Positions 23,721-36,839 of a stretch of DNA of 64,000 nt are shown here, in pieces. Position 1 is the first letter of the stretch, and the number at the start of each line of letters is the position of its first letter. The notes under the pieces were generated by a model. That model did no database searches. It had not been told where the DNA came from and worked only from the letters and a program-made list of their open reading frames with translations. Source of the stretch: Dasypus novemcinctus (taxonomy: Eukaryota > Chordata > Mammalia > Cingulata > Dasypodidae). The DNA is taken from the NCBI RefSeq assembly GCF_030445035.2, contig NC_080683.1, positions 21,479,528-21,543,527 on the forward strand, written 5' to 3'. The translations under genes were made by a program, and so were the position numbers.

Positions 23721-24250
23721 ACTGAATAAAGAAAAAAATACATGCACTTATATATTAACTTATGTATTAACTTCCAGAGGGAAACATAAGGAAAAAATCA
23801 TTCAAACAGGAAATAGATGATATTAGGAGACATGACACATAAAGCTGTGTAATAGGCACACAATCTTGTGTTTATCTCCCAAATCCAAGCCCAACTAGTG
23901 CTAAAAAAAAACCTATACTGTGTCTAAAGCTTAGTCCCTGGTGCGTGTACCTGTTTTCTCCTTATTTTTGATAAATTTAAAGATGTCCATTACCTTTGCT
24001 ACAAACAAACTTCACAAATTAATGAAATTGGGATAATTATTTCTTTACTCGCATTGTTGGATATATATATAATGTCATAGCATTGTCCTTCTGCTATTGA
24101 CAGTGCACACAATTTTTTAAAAAATACTCAACTTTCATCAAAGAATTTCATATTTAGGAATGCATCCATTATTGGTTGGCACAATATTTTTCACTGTGAC
24201 ACTATTTTAAAAATTAAGACATGGAGATAAATGTTATCACAATTGGGATA
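23721..24250. other. Non-coding stretch, nothing recognised
   Basis: AT-rich sequence with no named repeat or coding frame that I could support. Confidence 0.4.
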
Positions 24251-24262
24251 CCAACAATTCAT

Positions 24263-24323
24263 AGTGTGTGTGTGTGTGTATATGTATGTATGTATATGTA
24301 TATGTGTGTATATATATATATTT
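24263..24323. repeat. (TG)n/(TATG)n/(TA)n microsatellite
   Basis: A run of TG repeats followed by TATG and TA repeats. It lies between a candidate target-site copy (CAATTCATAGT, about 24,253) and the T-rich start of the retroposon X copy. Confidence 0.9.
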
Positions 24324-24334
24324 GTGGCCCAAGT

Positions 24335-24758
24335 CATTTTATTTTTTTTTATTTTATTTTTTAATGTTACATTAAAAAAATATGAAGTCCCCATATAGCC
24401 CCCGCCGCCCTCACTCCACTCCTCCCACATCAACAACCTCTTTCATCATCATGGCACATTCATTGCATTTGGTGAATACATTTTGGAGTACTGCTGTACC
24501 ACATGGATAGTTGTTTACATTGTGGTTTGCACTATCACCCAGTCCACTAATGGGCCATGGCAGGACTTACAATGTCCAGCAACTGATCCTTCAGTACCAC
24601 TCAGGACAACTCCAAGTCCTGAAAATGCCCCCACATCACATCTCTTCTTCCCTTTCCCTACCCTCAGCAGCTACAATGGCCACTTTCTCCTCATTAATGC
24701 TACATTTTTTTCCATTACTAATCACAGTAGTTCCAGAATAGAATATCAGTAAGTCCAT
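24335..24758 (-). mobile_element. Retroposon X, 5'-truncated copy
   Basis: T-rich start, AATGTTACATT and AAGTCCCCATATAGCCCC give the complement of the X 3' end. The copy is truncated after AGTAAGTCCATTCC. CAATTCATAGT occurs at about 24,253 and 24,759, so the duplication appears to enclose the microsatellite as well. Confidence 0.8.
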
Positions 24759-27535
24759 TCCAATTCATAGTATATTATGTAGCTAATAAATTTCCTTGGG
24801 AAAGTGCTTCATCACAAATTGTTTTTAAAAATCTAAAGTAAAAATATTTGCAAGGCAGATTAGGAAGCTTCAGGTCTCAGTTGTTCCACCAAAACAGCTA
24901 TTACACAAGCAGGAACTGTCTGAAACAACTATTTTTCGAAACTCCAGAGGCCAGAAGAACACTGTCAGGTACACAGGGAAAAGTAGAAGGAAGAGGATGA
25001 TAAATTAGGGAAAAGAACAGTAAATTGTCTCTCCCTGTAGCAACCTGCACCTATAACCCAGTCTTGCACAGGTCATCATACAGTCAGCCTTAGCCAGCTG
25101 GCTAGTTACAGAAAGAGACATAAGAGCCTCTTCCCCAAGACTAGGTGTGGATACAGCCAATCACTGATCACAGTGCTTGATTAGCAAATTTGAATCACTT
25201 GTGAAATAGTTTTAAAAGAAGCCATAGTTTCAACCTGTCCTGGACAAAGGCAGTGGCATCCATGGTTTTAACCCACCAAGACAAAAACTGTGGCAGCCAT
25301 TGTTTCAATCTACTATGGACAGGAGCAGCACCAATGAAGAATTAAGGACAGGGTAGGGAAGAGGGAGATGGAGAAAAAAAATGATTGAAACTGTAGAGGC
25401 AGAATACCTGGGGTAACGTCCTAGCTTCAAACATCTGGGAGAGGGAGGTCTGTCTCCTGGCCAAAAAGAGGAGACAACCAAACACCTCTAATCAGGGAAA
25501 ATCTAAAACAACTAACAAGCAAAAAGCCAGGGCAAGACACATATCCAGAAGATAGGGAAAACCCTGCACACTGCATTCACCTTGTGCATACCTCCCTGAG
25601 AGGAGAGCTGAAGCTCAAGAAAACCTCTATTACAGCACCAGCTGGTTACAAAATCAAGAAACAGATATTTCAGGGAATAAATCCAAGATTAATATTGTAG
25701 AATATTAAAATGTACAGTATGCAATAAAAGTGTACAAGGCGAAGAAAGACACAGGAAATGGCCCATTCAAAGGAAGAGGATAAAAAGCCAGAAAACACAA
25801 CAAAGATCAGAATGTAGACATACTAAACAAAGACTTTTAAAAACAAAACCTTAAAGTTGCTCAAGGTAATGAAGGAAAATACAGAGAAAGAATTAAAGGA
25901 TATCAGGAAAACAATGAATGAGTAATACAAGAATCTTAGTAAAGAGATAGAAGTTTTAAAAAGGAACCAAAAAAGAACTACTGGAATTGAAAATCACAAT
26001 GCATGAAATGAAAAATTCCCAGGAGAGTTTCAAAAACAGATTGGAGGTGGCAGAAGAAAGATTCAGGGAACTCAAAGACAAGACACTCTAAATGAGACGG
26101 CTAAGGAGCACAAAAACAAAAGAATTATTAAAAGCTTAAAAACCAGACCCCTCTGTGGACACAATCAAACATACCAACATACATATTAAATATTATAGGA
26201 ATCATCAAAGAGAAGATTGAAAGAGGCAGAAGGAATATTCATATAAATAATGACAGAAAAATTCCAAACTTAGTAAAAGATGTGAATATACACATCCAAG
26301 AAGCATAGAGAACACCAAAAAAGATAATTAAAAAAAAAATACACCCTGCATTCATATATTGAATGCACTATAAACTGCAAGGCAAGGAGAGAGTCTTGAA
26401 AGTAGCAAGAGAAAAGCAACTGTTATGTACAAATAACAATTAGATTGGCTGCTGATTTCTCGTTAGAAACCATGAAGGCAAGAAGGCATTGGGGTGAAAT
26501 ATTTAAAGTGCTGAAAGAAAAAACTGATAGAGAAGAATTTTCTATTGGGTGAGACCTTCAAAAATGAAGGAGAGATTAAGATATTCCCAGAAAAGCAAAA
26601 GCTGACGGGATTCATCATCATCAGACATGCCCTATAAGCAATGCTTAAGGGAGTTCTTCAAACTGAAAGAAAAGGCCATTAGATGTGATTCAAAGAAGTA
26701 TAAAGGCCTGGGGTAAAGGTAATCATTTGGATAATTATAAGTGTCAGTACTATTATAGTGTTTTCCTTGGTTGAACTCCACTTCTTCCTTCCTACAGGTG
26801 TTAAAATGCAAATGCATAAAAACTAATAATAAATCTTTTCTTTTAGACATACGATGTACAAAGATATAAGTGGTAACAAGTACAAAAATGGTGGGGGGAC
26901 AGAGGGATATAAGAAGAGTATATGTACATGTTATTGAAGCTAATTTGGTATCAAAGCAAATTTGAGTGTTATCTACTTAGGAGGTTAAATTTTAACCCCA
27001 TGAACTATAAGGAAAATAGAGGACGAATATATCCAAATATAAATGAGAAAGCACTCAATATGGTACAACACACAAAAAAAATCAAATAAATATAAATATA
27101 ACATTAACAGAAGAACTAGGGGACAAGTAAGTATAGAGCCTACAAGGCTAAATATCAATATGACAGAAGAAAGTCCTCTATTATCAGTAGCGAATTTAAG
27201 TGTAATATTTTAACTCTCCAGTCAAAGAAAAGATTGGCAGAATGGATAAAAAGCATGATCCAAAGAAATGCTGTCTGCAAGAGACTCCTTTTAAATCAAA
27301 GATACAAGTAGGTTAAAAGTGAAAGTTTAAAATATATATATACCATGCAAGTAATTAAACAAAAGAGATCTAGGGTGGCTATACTGATATCAGATAAAAT
27401 ACACTAAATCAAAAACAGCTATGAGGGACAAAGATGGTCATTATATTCTGAGAAAAGTGACAATTCAACTAGAAAATTATAAATTTATACGCCCTTAAGA
27501 GTAAGCCCAAAAATATATGAAGCAAATACACAGAT

Positions 27536-27805
27536 TTGAAGGGAGAAAATTATGGTTTTACATTAACAGTAAGAAACTTTAATACAAGACCCTCAATAAT
27601 GGATAGAACCTTTAGTCAGAAAATCAATAAGGAAATACAAGACATGAATGATACGCCAAACCATCTAGATCTAACAGACACTTACAGAACATTTCACTCA
27701 ACAAAAACAGAATACATATTATTTTTCAGTGCATATGGATTATTTTCCAGGATAGCACATATGTTAGGACACAAAACAAGTCTCAATAAATTCAAAAGTA
27801 TTTAA
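27536..27805 (+). pseudogene. L1 ORF2 endonuclease fragment
   Basis: An 89-residue frame matching the end of the L1 endonuclease domain. GDFN reads RNFN (residues 13-16) and the catalytic SDH-type site (usually SKIDHILG) reads SRIAHMLG, so two active-site residues are gone. LDLTDTYRTFH is conserved. Relic of the L1 at 24,880-34,697. Confidence 0.8.
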
Positions 27806-29214
27806 ATTATATAAATATATTCTCTGAGTGCAATGAAATGAAGCTAGAAATCAATAACAGATGGAGAAATGGGAAATTCACAAATTTTTGGAAATTAAAC
27901 AATATGCTCTTAAGCAACCAATAGGATGAAGAGGAAATCAGAAGGTAAATTAGGAAATAACTTGTGGTGAATAAAATGAAAATACAACATATTAAAGCTT
28001 ATGAGATGCAGTGAAGGCAGTGCTAAGAGTGAAATGTACAGCTCTAAATGCCTACATTAAAAAGAAGGAAAACTTCAAATCAGAGTCCTAACCTCAGAAC
28101 TGGAAGAACTAGAAAAAGAAGAGCAAACTTCACCCAAAGTGAGCAGAAGGAAGTAAGAAAGATCAGAGCAGATATAAATGGTATAGGGGAAAACAACAAC
28201 AACAACAATAGCAGGAACCAAGAATACCAAAAGTTGGTTCTTTGAAAAGATCAATAAAATTGACAAACCTTTAGCTAGACTGAAAAGTAAAAATGAGATA
28301 GGACACAAATAAATAAAATCAGAAATGTGAAGGAGGTTATTGCTACCAACTCCACTGAAATGAACAGGACTGTAAGAGGATACTATGAACAACCATACTA
28401 ACAAATTATTTAACCTAGATGAATTGGACAAATTCTTGAAACACACAAACTACTTACATTGACTCAAGAGGAAATAGCACATCTCAGCAAACCAAATACT
28501 AGTAAAAATCTATAATAGAAAAAACCTCCCAACAAAGAAAACACCAGGACCAAATGTCTTCACAGGGAAATTATACCAAACATTCTAAAAATATCTATCT
28601 CCAATTCTTCCCAATTCTTCCAACGAATTGAAGAGGAGGGAATACTCCCTTATTCATTCTACCAGGCCAACATCACCCTAATATTAAAGTCAGATAAAGA
28701 TAGCACAAAAAATGAAAACTGCAGTCAAACATGTCTTATGAAGATAGATGCAAAAATCCTCAACAAAATAGTAGTAAACCGAATTCAACAACATATTCAA
28801 AGATTTATATTCCATGTTCAAGTGGGCTTTATTCCTGGTTTGAAATGTTGGTTTGCTAAAATATAAACCATAATGTAAACCGAAAAACAAAATGGTTGAT
28901 TGAATATAAGAATATCAAATAGTGTAATACATCACATAAATACTATGAAGGAAATAAATACATGACCATCTTAATTGATACAGAAAAGGCATTTGACAAA
29001 ACCAAGCATCTCTTCTTGATAAAACCACATACAACATAAGGAATGGAAGAAACTTGCTCAACATGTGAAAAGGTATATATACAAAATCAACACTTAACAT
29101 CCTACTTAAAGACTGAAAACATTCTCTCTAAGATTAGGAACAAGGATGCCCATGGTCACCACTGTTATTAGCATTGTCCTGCAAGTCAGGCAAGAGAAAG
29201 AAATAAAAGGAATC

Positions 29215-29634
29215 TGTGATGGTTAGACTAATGTGTTAACTCAGCCAGGTAACTGTGCCCTGTCGTTTGGTCAAGCAAGCAAGGACGTTTATGGACTTAA
29301 GTGAGGTTACTGCATAGATAGCTGATTACATCTACATCAACCAGGGAGATTGCTGTCAGCAATGAGTGATGCTTTATCCAATCAGTTGAATGCCTTAAAA
29401 GGGGAAGTAATTTCAGCATTCAAGAATTTCTCAGCTTCCTTTTGGACAGTCATCATCTCCCTGAAATTCATCAAGGATCTTCACTGGACTTTCATCAGAG
29501 CCCATGGTTTGCAGCCTCCCTGTGGAACCTGGACTTGTCCATCCCCAAAGTCACATGAAAGACTGTTATAAATCATAAGCTACTTACAGATATCTCTTGT
29601 TGATTCTGTTTCCCAAAAGAACCTTGAGTAATGA
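29215..29634 (+). mobile_element. Unclassified interspersed element inside L1
   Basis: About 420 bases starting near TGTGATGGTTAGACTAATG and ending near CCTTGAGTAATGA. It splits L1 reverse transcriptase sequence: AAATAAAAGGAATCT before, GCATCTAAATTAGG after, where an uninterrupted L1 has aaggcatctaaattgg. That suggests a target duplication of about six bases (GAATCT/GCATCT). Could be an LTR or a DNA transposon; I cannot decide. Confidence 0.55.
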
Positions 29635-30137
29635 AGCATCTAAATTAGGAAGGAAGAAGTAAAATCTTCCCTATTTGCAGATCATATGGTTCTATATACA
29701 GAAAATCCTGAAAAATCCACAGCAAAGCTCCTCTAAGTGAGTAAATGTATTCAGCAAAATGGCAAGGTACAAGATCAACACCCAAAAATCAGTAGTGTTT
29801 TTTACACAAGCAATGAACAATTGAAGAAGTCATCAAGAAAAAATTCAATTCACAATAACAACTAGAAATAAATCTATTCAAGGACATAAAGGACTTATAC
29901 ATAGAAAACTACAAAACTTTACTAAAAGTAATTAAAGAAGACCTAAATAAATGAAAGCACTTTGTGATCATGGATTGGAAGGCAAAAATATTAAAATGTC
30001 AAGCTTACTCAAAGTTATTTATAGATTCAATGCAATCCCAATCAAAATTCCCAAAACTTTCATTGCAGAAAGGGAAAAGGCAACCATCAAATTTAAATGG
30101 AAGGGTAAGGGGCCACAAATAGCTAAAGCCATCTTGA

Positions 30138-32949
30138 TTTTTTAAATAATTTTATTGTATTCTTTAAAAGATACATAGATCTCAAATAATGTTACATTAA
30201 AAAATATAAGAGGTTCCCATATAACCCACACCATACCCCCTCCCCCACTCCTCCCACATTGAAAATCTCTTTTATCATTGTGCACATTCATTCATTGCAT
30301 TTGATGAATACACTTTGGAGCACTGCTGCACTGCATGGATTATAGTTTACCTGGTAGTTTACACTCTCCCCCAGTCCATTCAGTAGGTTATGGCAGGATA
30401 CATAATGTCCAGCATCTGTCCCTGCTATATCATTTAGGACAAGATCCAGTCCTGAAAATGCCCCTACCTTACATCTCTTCTTCCTTCTCCCTATCCTCAG
30501 CAATACTGTGGCCACTGTCTCCACATCAGTGATATAATTTCTTCCACTGCTGGAGTCACAGTAGTTCTATTGTAGAATACCAGTAAGTCTACTCTAATAA
30601 TATTTTATTCCTACATCCTGTGGGCCCTGGGATGGTGTTGTCCACTCCATGTCTAAACTGAGATGAGACTTAGACCCCACATGACTGATGGATGTGATTC
30701 TCCTGCTTGTAGTTGTAGGTACTCTTGGTTACTTGGTGTGGTGGTTGACCAACTTCACCTCCCTGTTAGCAGACCTGGGTAAGTCCAATGAAATGGGGAA
30801 TAGGTATTACAATGCTGCTGAGGCTCAGGACCCAGCCCACACATGGCCAGTCCAGAGATTCAAGTCTTCTGAGTATACAGTAACCCCAGCAGTAACCACA
30901 AGTTCAGTAAAAGTGACAGAAGAGGCATGTGTAGAAAGATCACATCTGAATACAACTTCATCACACTCAGGAGTACAAATTCCAAAGTAGGGTCCACTGA
31001 CAAGGCACTGAACTCCAGAGTCATCTGCCATGACCATTGAACTTGTGTGTCTCTGTGGCCCTCAGGAGCATCAGTACCTGAGGTTGTATCTACTTTGGTT
31101 GTCTCTGGGAGCCTGTTAAGATGTGCATAAGTGCGAATCCTCTGATGACCTCCTGACTCATTTTGAAGTCTCTTAGCCATATAAACTCATTTATCTTTAC
31201 AATTTCCCCCTTTCATTCAAAGTCTTTTTATAGTTGCATCACCAGCTGGTGATTGGTAGTAATCCCTCAGTGCCAGGGAGGATCATCCCCAGGAGCCATG
31301 TCCCATGCTGGGGGGAAGGTAATGTGGGGCTTTGCAGGCTTGCACAGGGCTAGGGTTTGGAGGATAGGTCAGATGGTCCAAGGAATTGGGGGGAGGGTTA
31401 GAGGGAGCAGGTCAACATGGGAGATTGTCAGGTATGTGGTTGAAATTATAATGTTGAGAAAACTCTTCAGAAAATATCTTAAGGAAGGGTTACTTGTTTA
31501 AAGTGCCTAATGGGGGGCATCTGGCACAGGGGCAGGCTTCTAGGGAGTGTGTGAGTGTTCATCATGTCATAGTGTGTTATATCATTGGGTGGAGACCCAT
31601 ACAATGAGTGGGAAGGTGTACCCACATCCTGGGGAGGCCTGAAGTTCCCAGAGGGAAGGGTGTACCTCAAGAGCATTGGTGGCTCCCAATGGGGAAGGGC
31701 AGTCTAGTGTATCAAGCCTTCAGCATTGTTGCAAGTATCTGTGATTCTGGTCCTTTAAGCAGTGAAGCTTGGTTGTCACTGTGAGCCCTGAGGGGAGGGG
31801 TGGGAATAAAATAGATGAAAGTGGAGGTAACTGGGGGGCAATGGAAGTGTTCTACAAGATTTTGCAATGATGGATATAGGACATGTTAAATTTCACCAAA
31901 AATTTATAGAAGTGTATAGTCTAAAATGTAAACTATAATGTAACTAAAAATTTAGAAATGTGTACAGTCTAAAATATAAACTGTAATGTAAACCAAACTG
32001 GAACCATGGTTAGTAGCTATGCTTCAATATCTGTACATCAGCTGTAGCAAATATAACATGAGCATATAAAAAGATCATTGCTGGGGAAGGGGGAAGAGGG
32101 TTTGATGTTGGATATTTGGGAGTTCCCTATATTGTATATGTGACTTTACTGTGACCTAAAACTTTTTTGAAGACAAAATTAAATTTTTTTAAAAAAGGAT
32201 GTAGACACTGAGGAAGGAATGAAAGAGAAAGCCTTGCCATGGTACATACAGGACAACGCCTGCTACAGTGACAAAGGACAAAATGTCAAAAACAAAGTTT
32301 TATGATATTTTTCATTGTTTAATATTCCAGTTTATTTTTTACTTTATTTTAGTTTTTCTAAATTAGTATGTATTCTATTTCTAATCTTTAATCCTATCAT
32401 TGCTATTTCATTTTCCTACTAATTGAATTTGGCAATATATTAGGCTTCATTTTTTAAGAAATTTTGGATCACAGAAGGGTTCAACCAAAGCAAGGAAGGA
32501 ACACTTGTGTGGGGTGTTATTGATGGGGGACACATGTTTGGGAGGGAGTTCTCCAGAGCATGCATACAGGGTATATAAAAATGTCTGGCTATTCTTTGGG
32601 TATTGTCATAGTAGGTAGAGTTACAAATGATAACTGAGGGAGTGCTGAGTTCCCATCCTGGGGAGCTCTGTCACATTTCCCAATGGAACAGTAATAATCC
32701 TCCAAGTGCAAGGGCAAAGAACAGTGAAGAAGGATGGTCCAATGATGAGCCCTTGATACTGAAGACTATGCTTATGAGTCTGTGTGTCTGAAATTTCAAC
32801 TAGGCCTAGAGCTGCAGGGTGCCTAACCACCTGAGATCCTCCATGTTGCTCAAATATGGCCATTCTTTACGCTAAACTCAGCATGTAAATGCATTACCTA
32901 ACCCCCCACCCCCCACCCCCAGTGTGGGGCATGACTCTCAGTGATGGGT
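30138..32949 (-). mobile_element. Retroposon X, long copy with inverted 5' part
   Basis: Flanked by CATCTTGA at 30,130-30,137 and 32,950-32,957, a perfect 8-base duplication of L1 sequence. 30,138 to about 31,320 is the 3' part of X on the minus strand (T-rich start is the tail complement). About 31,325-32,949 is the 5' part in the opposite orientation. It ends, on the plus strand, exactly where the 3' part begins when reversed (both carry a form of ATGACTC..GATG / CATGGCTCCTGGGGATG). It includes a variant-2-like 3' end near 32,110-32,190. No ORF of note. Confidence 0.8.
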
Positions 32950-34697
32950 CATCTTGAAATAGAAGAATGGAGTCGGAGGATTCACATTTCCTGATTTGAA
33001 AACTATTACAAAGTCTGAAGAATAAAACAGCATGGTACTGGAAGAAGGAAAGGCACATATAGGCAAATGGAATTGATTTGAGAGCTCACATATCAATCCT
33101 CATATTTATAGCCAATTGATATTTGACAAAGGAGCAAAGACCACTCAATAGGGAGAGATAGAGTCTTTAACAAATAGGACTGGTAAAACTGAATCTCCAT
33201 TTGAAAAACCAGGAGGACCACTACCTCACCCCTTACACAAAAATCAACTCAAAACGGATCAAAGACCTAAATAAAGCAGCTAGAAATATCAAACTTCTAG
33301 AAAAAACTTAGGGAAGCATCTTCAGAACTTTGTGTTAAGTCAGTGATTTCTTAGAGTTTACACACACAGCACAAGCAACAAAAGTAAAAAGTAAATAAAT
33401 GGGACCTCATCAAAATTTAATAATTTTATGTAAAGGACTTTATCACAAAAGTTAAAATGTGACTTACTCAGTGGGAGAGGGTATTTGGAAACCACATATC
33501 CAATTACGGCTTAATGTCCAGAATATATAGAGAAATCCTATAACAACAATAAAAAGACAACCCAATTTAAAAAGGGCAAAAGACTTTAATAAACATTTCT
33601 CCAAAGAGGATATACAAATGGTCAGAAAACATATGAAAAGATGCTCAACATCACTAGCCATCAGGAATATGCAAATCAAAACCATGAGATACTCTTTGAC
33701 ACCCATTAGAATGATTGCTATATTTTTAAAAGTGTGTTGGAAAAGATGAATAGTGATATTCATTGCCGTTGCAATGGAAAATAGTGAAGCTACTGTAGAA
33801 GAAAGTTTGGCATTTCCTCAGAAAGCTAAGTATAGAACTACCATATGAACCAGCACTCTCACTGCTTGGTATATGCCCAAAAGAATTGATAACAGGGACT
33901 CAAAGATATTTGCCTACCAATATTCATAGTGTATTATTCATAGCTGGCAAAATATGGAAGCCACCCAAGTGTCCATTAACAAAGGAACAAATAAAAAATT
34001 ATGGAATATTTATACAATGGAATATTATTCTTCGGCAAAAAGTAATGAATTCCTGATACATGCAACAACATGGATGGGCATTGACAACATTATGGTGAAC
34101 AAAATAAACTAGACACAAAAGGACACACATTGTATGATCTCACTGATTTGAAACAATTAGAATAAGCAAATTCATGGAGTCAGAATCTAGGCCAGAATAT
34201 GGGGAAGAGATAGGGAACGATAAGTTAAGACTTAAAATGTACAGATTTCTATTTGGAACTATGGCAATGTTTTAGTAACAGATGGTGGTAATGGTGACAC
34301 CACATTGTGAACAGGATTAACAGCACCAAAAATATATCTCTGAATATGATTAAAAGGGGTAATACTAGATTGCATATATGATAACAGAATAAACTATGGA
34401 ACTATGCTGTGCAAACAGTGAACCCTAAGTTAAAACATGGATTATAGTTAAAAGTACATTTATAAAAAATGTATTACACCAAAGCAATGTGTTAAATATG
34501 ATAGTATATGGTAATCCTGTATTTTATGCATGATTGTTCTGTAAATGTAAAACTTCTGTAAAAACTTTTTAGGAAAACCATGTGACATTGTAAATGTAAT
34601 TAACAGCACTAAATTATATATTTGAATGTGGCTAAAAGGGAAAAATTTATTTGTAGATATGTTACTTGAATATAAATTTGTAAAAAACAAATAAATT
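32950..34697 (+). mobile_element. LINE-1, ORF2 end and 3' UTR (second part)
   Basis: Resumes the L1 of 24,880-30,137 after the retroposon, through CAGCATGGTACTGGAAGAAG, AATGGAATATTATTC and the same 3' UTR as 14,590-15,020. A second, partial copy of a 3' UTR block (TTAACAGCACTAAA) follows at about 34,578-34,660, so the 3' end is partly duplicated. Confidence 0.9.
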
Positions 34698-35069
34698 GGG
34701 AAACGGACTTTGGCCCAGTGGTTAGGGCATCCGTCTACCATATGGGAGGTCCGCGGTTCAAACCCCGGGCCTCCTTGACCCGTGTGGAGCTGGCCACGTG
34801 CAGTGCTGATGCGCACAAGGAGTGCCGTGCCACGCAAGGGTGTCCCCCGCATGGGGGAGCCCCATGCGCAAGGAGTGCGCCCGTGAGGAAAGCCGCCCAG
34901 CGTGAAAAGAAAGAGCAGCCTGCCCAGGAGTGGCGCCGCCCACACTTCCCGTGCTGCTGACAACAGAAGCGGACAAAGAAACAAGACGCAGCAAATAGAC
35001 ACCAAGAACAGACAACCAGGGGAGGGGGGGGATTAAATAAATAAATAAATCTTTAAAAAAAAAAAACAC
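34698..35069 (+). mobile_element. DAS SINE
   Basis: Head GGGAAACGGACTTTGGCCCA, B box GGTTCAAACCC near 34,755, AAATAAATAAAT tail. Flanks ACAAATAAATT (34,687-34,697) and ACAAATCAATT (35,070-35,080) form a target duplication with one change. The 181-residue minus-strand frame crossing this region (34,460-35,005) is a fusion of SINE and L1 sequence, not a gene. The body is about 40 bases shorter than in other copies (a segment before the CCGTGCTGCTGACAAC part is missing). Confidence 0.95.
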
Positions 35070-35080
35070 ACAAATCAATT

Positions 35081-36255
35081 TTACTGATACATATTAATAA
35101 AGCATACAATTTATCCAAAGTGTACAATTAATGGTATTTGGTATAATCGCATAGTTGTACATTCATCACTTCATTCATTATTAAAGCATTTTCATTATTT
35201 CAATAATAATAATAAATGAAAAACAGACAAACATGAAAATTCCCCACCTCTCAGTGTCTCTGTTTCCTCTGTTGCACATAGCTGCTATTACTGGCTATTG
35301 TTGCACAGTTATTTCTTGTTATTTTTGCACAGTTATTGCACAGCTAAAGTGGATACAATGCCAGGTATTGGTTCTTCTGAGGGCTACAGAGACCCACAGG
35401 TTCTACAGTCATGGAAGATGGAGTTCAGTGCCATGTCAGTTGACCCTACTTTGGAGTTTGTGTTCCTAAGTGTGATGGAGTTGGACTCAGATGTGATCTT
35501 TGTTCACAAGCCTCTCCTGTTACTTTACCAGACCTGTGGCTGGCACTGGGGTTTAGTGTATATTCAGGGGACCTGAATCTCTGGATTGTCCATGTGATAG
35601 CCAGGTCCTGAGCCTCAACATACTTGCAAGTCCTATCCTCTGGTTTATTGGACTTACCCCAGCCAGCTAACAGGGAGGTGAAGAAGGTCAACCACCACAC
35701 CAGGGAGCCAAGAGTGCCTACAACTGAAAGCAGGAGAATTGCATCCACCATCCATGTGGAATCTAAGTCCCCTCTTGATATAGAGATGGAGTAGACATCA
35801 CCAACCCAGGGTCCACAGGATGGAGGAATAGAGAATGGATTAGACTGGACTTACTGATATTCTATTCATGAACTATTGTGATTAATAATCAAAGAAAATG
35901 TAGCATTGACATGGAGAAAGTGGCCATGGTAGCTGCTGAAAGTAGGGAGTTGGAAGAAGAGATGTGATGGGGGGGGGGCATTTTCAGGACTTGGATTGTA
36001 TTGGGTGGTACTGCAGGGACAGTTACTGGACATTGTATGTCCTTCCATGGCCCACTGGGTGGACTGGGGGAGAGTGTAAACTATAATGTGGACCATTGAC
36101 CATGTGGTGCAGCAGTGCTCAGAGATGTATTCACCAAGTGCAATGAATGTCCCATGATGATGGAGGAGGTTGTTGTTTTGGGAGGAGTGGGGTGACGGGG
36201 GTGGGGAGGTATATGGGGACTGCATATTTTTTTAATGTAACATTAAAAAAATAAA
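35081..36255 (+). mobile_element. Retroposon X, plus-strand copy with different 5' part
   Basis: From about 35,343 (CAGCTAAAGTGGATAC) it follows the X 3' part in sense orientation to GGTATATGGGGACTG, AATGTAACATT and an A-rich tail at about 36,255. 35,081-35,340 does not match the 5' part of the other copies. It has text like L1 3' UTR in antisense (AAGTGTACAATTAATGG), so this copy has a different upstream module. Confidence 0.75.
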
Positions 36256-36839
36256 GACAAAAAAGTCCTTTATTGTAAAATGGTAGAATAAATAGAAAAA
36301 TAGATTGAAAGAAATTACAAATTTTAAAGGAGAGTGAAAGGCCAGTTTAGATTTAATATAATCAACTATAAAAAATAGCATAGCAACAAACCTTTGTAAA
36401 CATAAATAATAATTCAAATATCATGAAAGTTAAACAATAATTCTAATTTTTATATTATAGCTCTAACTATTGGACATAATAACCTTACAGAGTAAAATAA
36501 ATTATTGGTTTAGTTATTTAATTTCCATTTAGGCCATAATTATTTCTAGATAACCAAATTCCTATTTGGGAATTTTTTGCATCTTATGGAGTAAATTATA
36601 GCAGATAACAATTTGCCAATTCATACTTTTATGAGGCAGAAAAACTCAAAATCTTGTTCAACAGTAATCATGCTAAATCATTATTGATCCAGATAGATAT
36701 TTTAAATTAAAAAGTATGAATGAGAAAGGGTTAAAGAAAAATGAAGTATTTTAAAATATATCTCTTTTCCAGTCCTCCTCAATTAAAAGCAAGTGTTTAT
36801 TTTGCATGAAAAAAGATTACAGAATACTAATTACAGGAA
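36256..36839. other. AT-rich non-coding stretch
   Basis: Nothing recognised beyond AT-rich sequence. Confidence 0.4.

Larger units (their letters stand above)
24880..30137 (+). mobile_element. LINE-1, 5' UTR to reverse transcriptase (first part)
   Basis: Plus-strand L1. The 5' UTR starts near 24,880 (shared text GCAGGAACTGTCTGAA with the L1 at 59,165). ORF1-like sequence runs from about 25,870 to 26,650, followed by the ORF2 endonuclease and reverse transcriptase. The FADD motif near 29,680 reads FADH, so a catalytic aspartate is lost. Interrupted by an unclassified element at 29,215-29,634 and by retroposon X at 30,138. The L1 text continues exactly at 32,950. Dead copy. Confidence 0.9.

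Noticed and set aside
34460..35005. 181-residue open frame on the minus strand, the longest in the window
   Set aside because: It runs across a DAS SINE into L1 3' UTR. The same residues recur in frames over the other DAS copies, so it reflects the repeat, not a gene.
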